Shown here one piece after another: positions 1 through 9,105 of a DNA stretch of 64,000 bases (its first letter is position 1; the number at the start of each line of letters is the position of its first letter). The stretch is from Paracyclopina nana (lineage: Eukaryota > Arthropoda > Copepoda > Cyclopoida > Cyclopettidae), in NCBI GenBank assembly GCA_019096065.1, contig JAGUCH010000007.1, positions 890,501 through 954,500 on the forward strand, written 5' to 3'. The notes beneath the pieces were generated by a model, which saw nothing but the letters and a program-made list of their open reading frames with translations, was not told where the DNA came from and searched no databases. The translations under genes and the position numbers were made by a program.

Positions 1-279
1 GCCCTCGAGCGGGACAAGCGCAACAACCGTTACAACCCCAAGATCAACAAGTGGCACAAAGCTGCAAGCCAACTGCAGCAACGCTCTTCGTCCGCCTCGG
101 GCAAGTGGGGGTCGGGCCAGCCTTCGGACCGGAAGCGGTCCTCCGATTCCAACCAGTCCCGCGGCAAGCAGTCCGCTGGCAAGCGGCCCAAGGTCAACGA
201 GATCAGTGAGGCCGGCCCTGAGGCCGAGTCGGAAGCTTCCGGGAATACGCCGGCGGGAAACGACCCGACCCGGTTGTAG
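1..279 (+). CDS. gag: C-terminal tail of Gag-like protein (partial)
   Basis: Frame 1 is open from the first base to a TAG at 277-279, giving the last 92 residues of a protein that starts outside the window. The tail is basic and low in complexity, rich in Lys, Arg, Ser, Gln and Gly, then acidic near the end. No CCHC zinc knuckle is visible in this part. The assignment as Gag rests on position: it lies directly upstream of protease in a different frame and ends just after a canonical slippery heptamer. The GC-rich codon use matches the following pol and not the host genes. Confidence 0.7.
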   Translation, partial: ALERDKRNNRYNPKINKWHKAASQLQQRSSSASGKWGSGQPSDRKRSSDSNQSRGKQSAGKRPKVNEISEAGPEAESEASGNTPAGNDPTRL

Positions 280-296
280 AGGGCTCCGCCCGGGTC
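255..296 (+). promoter_or_regulatory. Programmed -1 ribosomal frameshift signal between gag and pol
   Basis: The heptamer GGGAAAC at 255-261 is in the X XXY YYZ phase relative to the gag frame (codons GGA at 256 and AAC at 259). Slipping back one base enters frame 3, which is open through the protease. Five bases downstream, GACCCGG (267-273) can pair perfectly with CCGGGTC (290-296) across a 16-nt loop, and the gag stop lies inside this loop. An alternative GGGC/GCCC hairpin (281-291) competes with it. Heptamer, phase, spacer and stem all fit the known -1 frameshift architecture; activity is inferred. Confidence 0.75.
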
Positions 297-3200
297 ACGC
301 CAGCATCCCTCATCTTGGCCGCATTAGACCACATCACACAGCATAAACAATTTTTAACCCAAGTGCCAGTGCACATCGGCCGCATCAAGACGCGAGCCTT
401 AGTGGACAGCGGAAACAGCTGGCGCACTTGCATCTCTGAGGACTTCGCTAAGCGACTGGGAGTCCTCCCCCACGGGTTGCGACCCCTGGAGGACATGACC
501 GCTGTGGGCACGGCCCACGCCCGCCATCGGCTGCAAGTGTTGGGGGAACTCAAGCAGCCTCTACGGGTGCAGTTCGGGGAGCACCCTCACGTGTTCTCCA
601 TCCGCCCGGCAGTGGTGCGCAATTTGTCTATGGACTTCAACCTCTCGGGGCCCTTCTTGAGCCACCACCGCATCGACCAGCTCCACTCGCGGGGTGCCCT
701 GAGAATTCACGGCCAATGTGTTCCGCTGGTTGGGGCCCTGTCGGCCTCCAGCCAGCCTTCCCCGGGGGAATACCCAATATGTGTCCTCCGGCCGGCCACT
801 GTCCCGCCACGCAGCACTGCTCTCGTCGCGGCCGTTGCCGCTCTATGGCCTCACGGCGATGCAAAGCCCGCAGTTCTGGAGGCTGAAGGGCAGTTCGCTG
901 AAGAAACCCAGCTGGCTCCTTGGCTGAACGCCGTGGTGCGACCCTCCGCAGGAGGCCACCTGCTGGTGGGAATGCTGAACCCACTGGATCACCCCTTGCA
1001 AGTAAAGGGGGGCACTCTTTACGGTGTGCTAAGGGAGTACGAGCCCATGGAGGCCGCTGCCCTCGCTGCATCCGCGCCACACCTCCAAGCTATCCGGGCC
1101 GCGGAGCCGCCGCCGGGGCTGTCCCCTGATGCTAGCTCACAGAAGAAGATCGAGTTCGCGATTCAAGCAGGCGGATTGAAAGAAAACGACCTCCTTCGCC
1201 GGCATCCCGAACGCCTGAGGGCGGCCGCGTCCCCTGCTGGCCGCGTACCTGGGCGCCTTCTCCTTCGATGGTCGCACTGGGCAGACCAAGTTGGTGGAGC
1301 ATGCGATAGATCTCAAGCCTGGCGCCCGACCGATCAACATTAGGCGGAGGCCAATCAACCCCAACCTGGAGTCCTCCTTGAAGGAGCAGATCCATAAGTG
1401 GTTGGAAGAAGAGGTCATCACTCCGATCTCATCCCCGTGGTCAGCCCCACTGGTCCCCGTGCGCAAGAAGGACGGCAGTCTCCGTTGGTGCGTGGATTAT
1501 CGTGAGCTCAACAAAATCACGGTGGTCGATTCCCACCCCATCGGGGACGTGAGGGACAACCTGAGCCGGCTAGCCCGCTCCACCGTGTTCTCCACCCTGG
1601 ACGCGGTGGGAGCCTTCAACGTAGTGCCGATTCGCGCTGAGGACGTGGAGAAGACTACGTTCTCCACTGGGGATGGCTCGTATGCCTTCTTGAAGATGCC
1701 TTTCGGGCTCACGAATGCCCCTAAGACATACAGCCGCTTGAACCGCCTGGTATTAGAGGGCGTGCCATGGAACGTGGCCCTGCCCTACCTGGACGACTGC
1801 TTGGTTCACTCCCCGATTTCGATTCGCACTTGCAAAACCTCAAGATCGTCCTCCAGGCCCATCAGAAGCCAGGCCTGTTGCTCAAGCCCACCAAGTGCCA
1901 CCTCTTCCAGACCAGGGTGACTTACCTCGGGCATGTTGTCACACCGAAAGGGCTGGAAGTCATGCCAGCTTACATAGATCTCATTCGCAAGTGGCCGCTA
2001 CCCAACACTCGCAAACTCCTTCGCATCTTCATGGGCAAGGCCAATTACTACCGGGCCTTCATCGAGAAATACCAACACATCGCCGCGCCACTGACTGCCC
2101 GGCTATCCAAGGATGATGGGACTTCTGATACTCAGACCTTCGAACCGTCGCAGGAGTATCGTGATGCTTTCGAGGAGATCAAAAGGCGGCTCGTGTCGGC
2201 CCCGGTCCTTGCGTATCCCGACTTCGCGTCCCCAAACCCGTTCATCTTGGACACCGACTTCTCCCAAGAGAACAGGGCAGTAGGGGCGGTCTTGTCCCAG
2301 GTGCAGAGAGGCAAGGAGCGAGTCATCTTGTACGGAGCAAAGAAGTTGACCTCGGCCCAGAGCAATTATTCCGCCAACCAGGGAGAGCTGGTCGCTGTTA
2401 TTATCTTCATCAAGCAATTCAAATACTACTTGCAGCATCGAAGGTTCATCCTCCGGACCGACCACCGGGCTCTGCTATGGATTCTCCATGGAGGCTCCGA
2501 CGGGCATGTTGGCCAGGTGGCTCGACACCATCTCCAACTACGACTTCGAGGTCGTCCATCGGGCAGGCACCAAGCACGGCAATGCCGATTCCCTCAGTCG
2601 GGCGCCTCATTTGGACCAAGCAGGAGACCACATTAGCGCTGAAGTTTCCGATGACGACTTCTTCCGCGTGGCCAGCCTGAAGCTCATTCCCACCAAACCG
2701 GAGTTATGGGCCGAAGCTCAGGAGGAGGATGACGACCTGGTGACGCTGCGCCAATTGGTCAAACTCCAGCAAGCTCCCTCCAGAGCCCACCTCGATGCTG
2801 CCTCCGCCCGAGGGCGGGTACTCATGGAACAATTCAACAGCCTATGCCTGGACCAGCAAGGAGCTCTCCGGCTGCGTGACCCGCAAGGCCGGCCCTCGAC
2901 TCGGCTCATCGTACCTCGCAAGTGGGAGGAGGCCAGTCTGAGGCACGTGCACGAAACCATGGGACACCAGGGTCGAGACAACCTGATCCATCGGGCAGCT
3001 CAACACTTCTACTTCCCAAACATGGCTAGAGTGGCCGATGAGGTCGTAAAGTCCTGCTTGCTGTGTCAGAAATCTAAACCCGCAACCTCGGATCAGCGGC
3101 ACACCCTGGTACCACGCCATGCTTGATTTCCGTTCCAGGTACTCCGCCTTGCCTATGTGGGCCCGTTCAAGCCCACGTCAAACCAGCACCGGTACCTATT

Positions 3201-4700
3201 CACGGCCAAGTGTGTGTTCAGTAAGTGGATCAAGCCTTCCCATGCCGATCCAATGATGCCGAGACAGCGGTACGATTCCTCACGACGGAAATCATCCCCG
3301 GTTTTGCACTGCCGGACCGCCTGCACACCGACCAAGGTACTCACTTCACGTCACACCTCGTGAGGGAAGTATGCTCGGCTTTAGGCATCAAGGCCACCAC
3401 CACGCCGTCATACAACCCAAAGAGCAACCCAGTAGAGCGGGCCCACCGTGACCTTAACGAGCTCATACGTAAGATGATCAAGGGACACTATTCTAAATGG
3501 GCCGAAGTAGTGCCGTTTGCATTATTCATCTTGCGTACCACAAAGAATCGATCCACGGGGCTGGCTCCCTATGAAATGGTGTTCGGCAGGCAACCTACCA
3601 CCAACCTCGATCTCATCTTTGGGGACCCGCAGCCGGCAGTGCATAAGGCAACCGAAGCTGGCCGTTTTGCTAAGCAGCTGCGGGAACGGATACAACTTGC
3701 GCATGAGTGGGCTCGCAAGAACATTTCTGCATCCATTGAACGGCAAAGACGGGCCTATCATATGGATAAGCAAGCCTTCTCCCCAGGCCAGAAAGTGTGG
3801 CTGTTCACGCCAAGAATCGTGCGGTCAATATCCAAAAAGTTGCAAACTTTCTGGACCGGCCCTTGGACCATCGAGAAAAGAATCAACGAGCTCACGTACG
3901 AAATCTCGCCAGACCCATCATGGCCGCTAACCAAGAAGCAGGTTGTCTCCGTGGACCGACTGAAACGGTACATCGAACCGTCAGATCCACAAGCCGAGAC
4001 CATCACATCGCCTCCCACGGAAAACATGGACTTCGACATGCCGGGAGATGAATCTGCGGAGCATATGCACGCCCCCGACCCAGCCTCCGATGAACAGCCC
4101 AGCGAAACTACACATGCGTTCGAATATGCAGTAGCACCAACGGATCGCGAATATGGATTCCCACATGCGAAGGATGACACTATTCCGCCATTCAACGACG
4201 ATCCAACCATTCCAGAATATGACTGCACCATGTTTGAACACATGTCACAGGACGATAATGACACCCCTCCGAATGAAGGTGAGCAGCAGGACCAAATCTC
4301 ACCCGATGATTACGGCCACAACTCGCCGCCGCCATCACCAACACCTCGGCCACCACCGAGGAAAAGAAGAACGGCAGCAGAAATGTTGCAGGAATATTCA
4401 CAGCAAATATTAGGAGGCCAAGACAAGCTCGCAGAGACCTCGCGCTCCAGAACGAGAAGCGGCGACAAGCAAGCAAGTCGCGACGATGCACTGCTGCCCC
4501 TGCAACAAGCACCAACCGCACAAGCTCTGCCTGAAACAACGAGGTATCTGCTGCCACCGCTAGAACCGCGGCCACCACCAATAAGACCGTCAATACCATC
4601 AACCATCCCAGAAGCGTCGCGATCACAAACATCATCATCATCATCACAAGGGCAAAACTCTACCATATCAACACCGAATTCTGATAATGTATTTGATTAA
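261..4700 (+). pseudogene. pol: Broken pol: protease, reverse transcriptase, RNase H, integrase
   Basis: The protease has an active-site D-S-G at 405-413 (frame 3). The reverse transcriptase fingers and palm are in frame 1 from about 1234, with the catalytic YLDD box at 1786-1797. The connection domain and RNase H continue in frame 3 from about 1815 to 2486, with acidic residues in the ILDTD, GELVAV and RTDHRAL motifs. The last RNase H aspartate (HGNADSLSR) and the H2C2 integrase zinc finger follow in frame 1 (2488-3123). Frame changes are therefore near 1219-1234, 1812-1818, 2482-2490 and 3240-3255, and TGA at 3124-3126 is an in-frame stop. Expression was probably as a Gag-Pol fusion through the signal at 255-296. 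As read the gene is dead, though domain order and length are otherwise complete. Confidence 0.9.
3127..4700 (+). pseudogene. Integrase core, GPF-like module and acidic tail of pol
   Basis: The core begins in frame 1 just after the stop at 3124 and continues in frame 3 to the TAA at 4698-4700. The second catalytic Asp is visible in LHTDQGTHF and the Glu in the NPVER motif. The first Asp, expected two residues before Val-Gly-Pro, is replaced by Ala (codon GCC at 3151-3153). A GPW/GPF-type module follows near 3860-3980 (TGPWTIEKRINEL). The last 230 or so residues are hydrophilic and rich in Pro, Asp, Glu and Ser, longer than usual. No chromodomain is visible. A DDE recombinase lacking its first acid should be inactive. 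Confidence 0.85.
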
Positions 4701-4846
4701 TGCGCATATTGCTGCCCTCATACAAAAGTTTGGGGGGGTGGCAACACGCGCGCACGCAAAAACAGCAAAAACAGTAAAACTTCAAAACTTTCGCATTCTG
4801 GCCGCAAAATTATGACAGCTCAATAATTTACTATTCCTCTCTTCCA

Positions 4847-4848
4847 GT
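4847..4848 (+). promoter_or_regulatory. Candidate splice acceptor for subgenomic env mRNA
   Basis: A pyrimidine tract followed by CAG (about 4831-4847, ending CTCTTCCAG) lies between the pol stop at 4700 and the env ATG at 4913. Errantivirus and retroviral envelopes are usually made from spliced RNA, and this is the best acceptor in the gap. The rest of the gap holds a G-run near 4730 and A-rich sequence but no ORF. No donor can be assigned because the 5' leader is missing. Confidence 0.35.
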
Positions 4849-4912
4849 TCTGAGTACCAGTGCTAATCTAATTTGCGACCATACAGACTCATAACCCACA
4901 AATCAACAAATC

Positions 4913-7392
4913 ATGACGCCAGTAAGCTGCTTTCTTTGGCCCTCTATGTACTTGATTGCCTTCTTTGTGTATGCCTACTGGATCCTGTTCAGTGAACTGG
5001 CCCAGGCGGCCGTGGTCCCGGGGACGTCACCCCGGAGCCGCGTCGCTGATCTTTACACCCCGGACGCAAAGGTCACGTCATTCACCACCTACGACTGCGC
5101 GCACCCCGATGCCATCCACGAAGCCATCGACCTGAGTCAGCCAGAGCTCTGCGAGGACATTCGGAGCGCATATCAGGCCCCCGTCAATATCACAGTCCAG
5201 GTGCTCCAGACCGCGTCGACCCTCTCGATCAAGGCCTTCCGGTGCAGGGTGCATTTGTCCCGACAAGTGACAAGATGTGGATACGATAGCATCAGTTATG
5301 GCAGTCAAATGACTGATGTCAACCGGCCCTACTTGGTAACCCCACAAGCGTGTCGGGAGGCCGCGGAGAAGCATTACCTGATAGTGGAGAACAAGAAGGT
5401 GGAGGTAGCTCTCAATAATCCGACCTCGCTCTCTTATTTCTCCAAAGGAGGATTGGATAAGGACCACAAGTGCACCACCACCACTTTCACCAGCGGAGGT
5501 GTCACGTTCTACAAATCATACGAGACCACCACCATCCATGCGCTGGTAGAGCCAATTTACGGGAAGCTGAATACGGCCAACGGGCGGGTGGTGTTCTCCA
5601 ACCACTTGACGGCGAATTTCCAGGACCTCATCGTGCAAGACGATGCGGAAGGTACTATTGTGTGGCCCAAGCGGAAGTCACCTCGCTGCGAGGACGAGCT
5701 TAGTGAAGTGTATCGAGGGCCTGCCGTGCTCTATCCTCACCGGAACGCCACCAGCCTCATGGGAGGAGCTGGACATCTTGGCGATCTCCTCCTGCTAGCC
5801 CATGAGGAGGAGTCAAGGTTCGCGGGGTTCGTCCTCAAAGGAGTACAATCCATGTGTCAGCGGAAGCTGTTCACCACCCAGCTGAGGGACTTTGCCATCC
5901 TCTTGGTGGGGCCCGGGGAAGGGCCCCTGCAAGCCAAGTACCTGCACCCAGAGGACATGGACGGAGCGAACATCCAGACGCAGCTCGCGTTTGTACACTC
6001 ACAACATGCGCTGCACATTCAGGATCGGTTTAAATTCTTACAAGAACTGATTTGCAAAAATGAGCGCGCAATCTTACACTCCAAGTTGCAGAGCATGGCC
6101 TCCGGATCATCGTCATACGCCACCCTGGACAGCCACGGACCCGGCCATCTCGTCACGAGGGCGGGGCCGTGGCCTACGTGACGTCCTGCTACCCTGTACA
6201 GGCGGTCACCCGGTCCATCGACAATTGCACCCAGGAAATCCCCGTGCTGGTCAACAACGAGACCCGGTTTGCGGACCCGCTGTCGTTTATCTTGACCGAC
6301 CGGCCGAGCGTGGTCCCGTGCGACTCGATCACGCCCATCAAGTGGCGCATACACAATCAATGGATGTGCGCCACGCCCCAGATCCACGCTTGCATCGCTC
6401 CATCCCAGCTCAATCCGATGTCCGACGCCGCTCCGCGCAGCCATCAGTACGACATTAGCCGCGGATTGGGTGGTGGCGTGTTCTCTGCGGAGCAACGGGC
6501 CAACCACATTTTGTACCTCCACCTCTTCAGCAGCCGGGAGGCGGTGGTCAACACGATCACCAGCAACGTCCTCCACAACTCCCTGATTACGGGTAGCCGC
6601 TCTACCACCTTCTGGTCCCAGGAGGACATTGACCAAATGGTGGACCACGTGGGGAGTGCGATCATTCCCTTCTTCAGTTCGGTGGGGAAGTACTACTCGT
6701 ACTTCACTGGGTTCCTCATCACCGTGGGCCTCCTGAAGTTGATCCTGGGAGCCCTACTCCGTATGATCATCCTCTACCGACGACGCGGCTTCGGATGGTG
6801 GATGTTGTTGGCAATCTGGCACACGGCGTTCCTGATGGTGGAGATGCCGTGGAGGATGGTGACCAACCTAGGGCAGGATCAGATCCTGTTCCCCGGGGGC
6901 GACAGCGATGATGAACGGCCCTCTCGCCGAGGACGCCGCCACCCCGGGGGTGGGACCACCCAAGCATTCCGCCTGGCCAACCTGGGCAGCTCCGACGACG
7001 ACGACGACGACGAGGAGGACGCACCGCCCAAGTATGCGACGGCCGCAGCCGGCGCCGCGGGCGTGGAAGAGGATGAGGCCGCGCCCCGCACTAGACGTGG
7101 ATTTCGCCAGCGGCTGCGAGAGGCCCTCTCCCAAGAACAGGACTCGGTCTACAAAAACCTGCAGGCCCAGGTGGACGTGCTGGCCCGGCAAAACGAGTCA
7201 ATGCATAATTACCTGATGACCGTGCTACCGGCAGCTACAGTGCCTACGGTGCCCTCTGCCACGTCCACTCCGCTCAAGCCGTTCCCGGAAGTCGCGGTTT
7301 CACCGGCCCCACCGATCTCCCCGGTTCGGCCTGCTACGCCCAGACAACGGACCGTGGGCCCCCGTCGTGAGGACACGACAACCCTTCAGTAG
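4913..7392 (+). pseudogene. env: Envelope-like membrane glycoprotein, one frame break
   Basis: The first part (frame 2, ATG at 4913, 422 codons to a stop at 6179-6181) starts with a hydrophobic signal-like segment (about residues 4-32) and continues as a Cys-containing ectodomain. The second part is in frame 1 (overlap about 6160-6180 to TAG at 7390-7392). It contains more Cys and N-x-S/T sites, a hydrophobic membrane segment (about 6690-6775), a second hydrophobic stretch (about 6790-6850) and a long cytosolic tail. The tail has an acidic Asp run and a coiled-coil-like segment near 7130-7210. A single -1 shift near 6160-6175 joins them. The Cys pattern and position of the membrane segment recall chuvirus-type glycoproteins rather than a baculovirus-F-type envelope. 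That is recollection of family shape, not a search result. No clear furin RXXR site is seen. Confidence 0.75.
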
Positions 7393-7400
7393 GGGGAAGT
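7391..7400 (+). other. Polypurine tract
   Basis: AGGGGGAAG at 7391-7399 overlaps the env stop and lies immediately before the TG that opens the LTR, the place where plus-strand DNA synthesis is primed in LTR elements. Confidence 0.8.
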
Positions 7401-7594
7401 TGTAGCAGGAACACGGGTATACGGGTGTGTTCTGTGGGCGCCTGCGAGCGCCCCGTCCCGGTGAAACGAATTGTACAGCAGTTAATAAACGGACGCACTC
7501 GAGTAAACATCTCGACTAGTTTCAGTAGCAAGTTCTCTATCGCTACCCGCGGGCGCGCGTGTCATCCTCGGGGGGTCTATACGAACCTCCTACA
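7401..7594 (+). repeat. 3' LTR of the Gypsy-like element
   Basis: The LTR starts TGTAGCAGG and ends CCTCCTACA, an imperfect inverted terminus with the usual TG...CA ends. It is 194 bp long, starts right after the polypurine tract, and contains AATAAA at 7484-7489. The base composition changes abruptly to AT-rich at 7595. The 5' LTR is not in the window, so LTR divergence (age) cannot be measured. Confidence 0.8.
7484..7489 (+). terminator. LTR polyadenylation signal
   Basis: AATAAA in the 3' LTR, about 90 bases after the env stop; the probable 3' end signal of the element's transcripts. Confidence 0.6.
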
Positions 7595-7916
7595 TTACAT
7601 ATATATACAATTTTATATGATGGAAAGTAATTTTCAAATGTTAATGAAGTTACCAGACCAGGCAATCTTGACTTAGCATTTGATCCATTACTTTGAGGGC
7701 TTGGGTTGAGAGGCCTTCAGTAGTGCAAGAGTAGCTGAAAGTGTTTATGAATCACTTAAAAAGTGTGCATTTTGAATTTGGCACTTTTGAAGCTAAAAGA
7801 TGTGTTAGATCATGTTTTGTCTGGTATCTCTGATAGAGACTTTACTCCTCTGCTGAACTTAGCTCAGCTTAGAAGAAGAATAAAAAGGAATTCTAACTAC
7901 AATTTTTTCTATCTGT

Positions 7917-7994
7917 ATTGGTAGTTCAGTCAGCAGAGTGTCGGATTCCTAATCTAGATGATCATGGTTCAATCCCCATGCAAGGCATTTTTTC
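7917..7994 (+). ncRNA. tRNA-like Pol III segment in left foldback arm
   Basis: An A-box-like TAGTTCAGTCAG (7922-7933) and a B-box GGTTCAATCCC (7966-7976) are spaced as in a tRNA gene and followed by a T-run (about 7988-7993) that could stop Pol III. CATGG/CCATG can pair around an 8-base T-loop. The anticodon and acceptor stems are poor, so this is a tRNA-derived (SINE-like) relic rather than a working tRNA. Confidence 0.5.
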
Positions 7995-8315
7995 TCCTTT
8001 TTTCTGCAATGGGATTTACTTCTTGGACAATATCTGGTCAAACAGAGGAGCAACACACCTTATAAAATACTCTATAATGTGTGTCACTAAATAAAGTAAA
8101 ACGTCAGAGCCTTTATATATGTGTAGTTATATGAACTGAGACGAATTGGTAAACTGAATTATACATGCGAAAATTACTTTCCATCATATAAAAGCTTTGA
8201 CCATTGACTTTTTGAAGTGACTCACATTATAAAGAATTTTATAAGGTCTGCTCCTCAGGAAACGGGACCATGATACAGTCCAAGAAGTGAATCCTATCAC
8301 AGAAAAAAGGAGAAA

Positions 8316-8391
8316 AAATGCCATGTATGGGTTCAAACCCTGATCATCTAGGTAATGAAACCGACACTTTATTGACTGAGCTACTGATATA
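8316..8391 (-). ncRNA. tRNA-like Pol III segment in right foldback arm
   Basis: On the minus strand, an A-box-like TAGCTCAGTCAA (complement of 8372-8383) precedes a B-box-like GGTTTGAACCC (complement of 8329-8339) and a T-run. It is the inverted partner of the segment at 7917-7994, so the two putative Pol III units converge on the centre of the palindrome. Confidence 0.45.
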
Positions 8392-8871
8392 GTTAATAAT
8401 TTTGTTGTTCAAATTTCTTTTTGCCTCTGACATTTGAGCTCTGCTACTAAGCATAGCTCAGCTTAGTAGAAGAGTCTATATAAAAGATACCAGACAAAAC
8501 TTGATCTAACTCATCTTTTAGCTCCAAAAAGTGCCAAATTCAAAATGCACACTTTTAAACTGATTGATTAACACTTTCAGCTATTCTTGCTCTACTGAGG
8601 GCCTCTCACCCCAAGCCCTCTAAGTAATGGATTAGATGCTATGTCAAGATTGCCTTGTCTGGTGACTTCATTAACATTTGAAAATTACTTTCCATCATAT
8701 AAAATAGTATATAAATGTAAACAAATTATAAAACAGGCTTACAAAATATCTGAGCTCATTTTACAAAGTAAAAATCTCGTAGCATTACATGGCTCTCCAA
8801 AGTTCGAGCCCGCAAAGTTGCCACTGGATTTTTACTTTACAAAATTTGCTCAGCTGTTTTATTAGCTTGTT

Positions 8872-8898
8872 GGAGGGCGGGCCGAAGGCCCGCCCTCC
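8872..8898. repeat. Perfect GC-rich hairpin
   Basis: GGAGGGCGGGCC, GAA, GGCCCGCCCTCC: a 12-bp uninterrupted stem with a 3-nt loop inside AT-rich DNA. Related, less perfect forms occur near 9353-9398, 9535-9558, 9642-9660, 9822-9843 and 10077-10100. Confidence 0.85.
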
Positions 8899-9021
8899 AC
8901 ATTTCGCTGTGACCTATGTCGCTCCCCCGTTTGACACAGGAAACTGCACCAGGATATCGACCAGGAAACTGCACAAGGATATCGACCAGGAAGTAAATTC
9001 TAATCTAGAAAAAGACGGAAA

Positions 9022-9105
9022 AATGTTTACCTCTTACGGGGTTTGAACCAGGGTCAGACAGTGTGGGAATCGGACACTCTGTCACTGAGCCATCTTAACA
9101 TCATA
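9022..9105 (-). ncRNA. Third tRNA-like segment
   Basis: The minus strand has an A-box-like TGGCTCAGTGAC (complement of 9081-9092) and a B-box GGTTCAAACCC (complement of 9039-9049), and shares GAGTGTCCGATTCC with the left foldback segment. It lies outside the foldback, which implies a tRNA-derived repeat family that has moved independently. A true tRNA fold is not convincing. Confidence 0.45.

Larger units (their letters stand above)
1..7594 (+). mobile_element. Env-bearing Gypsy/Ty3-like LTR retrotransposon, 5' end outside the window
   Basis: The order gag tail, protease, reverse transcriptase, RNase H, H2C2 zinc finger, integrase, envelope, polypurine tract and 3' LTR is that of an errantivirus-like Gypsy element. 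The 5' LTR, primer-binding site and most of gag lie before base 1, so target-site duplications cannot be tested. The element is conspicuously GC-rich against AT-rich host DNA. Pol carries at least four frame changes, one in-frame stop and a lost catalytic residue. Env has one frame change. This copy cannot make its own proteins as read. Some single-base breaks could be assembly indels rather than mutations. Confidence 0.93.
7611..8704. mobile_element. 1.09-kb foldback element (near-complete palindrome)
   Basis: The left arm (7611 to about 8130) is matched by the reverse complement of the right arm (about 8186-8704), with an estimated 80-90% identity by eye over about 500 bases. Matching landmarks include the ends (TTTTATATGATGG at 7611, its complement ending at 8704), the stretch around TTTGAATTTGGCACTT near 7775, and the tRNA-like segments. 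A 25-base sequence at the right end (8680-8704) is also present exactly at 8169-8193 near the centre, so the palindrome may have formed from two head-to-head copies. No transposase ORF is present. It starts only 16 bp after the LTR. Confidence 0.85.

Noticed and set aside
4192..4666. Minus-strand hydrophobic ORFs opposite the pol tail
   Set aside because: They are shadows of the acidic, Pro-rich pol C-terminus in GC-rich DNA.
7917..7994. A functional tRNA gene
   Set aside because: A and B boxes are good but the acceptor and anticodon stems do not pair well, and the segment is repeated inside a foldback.
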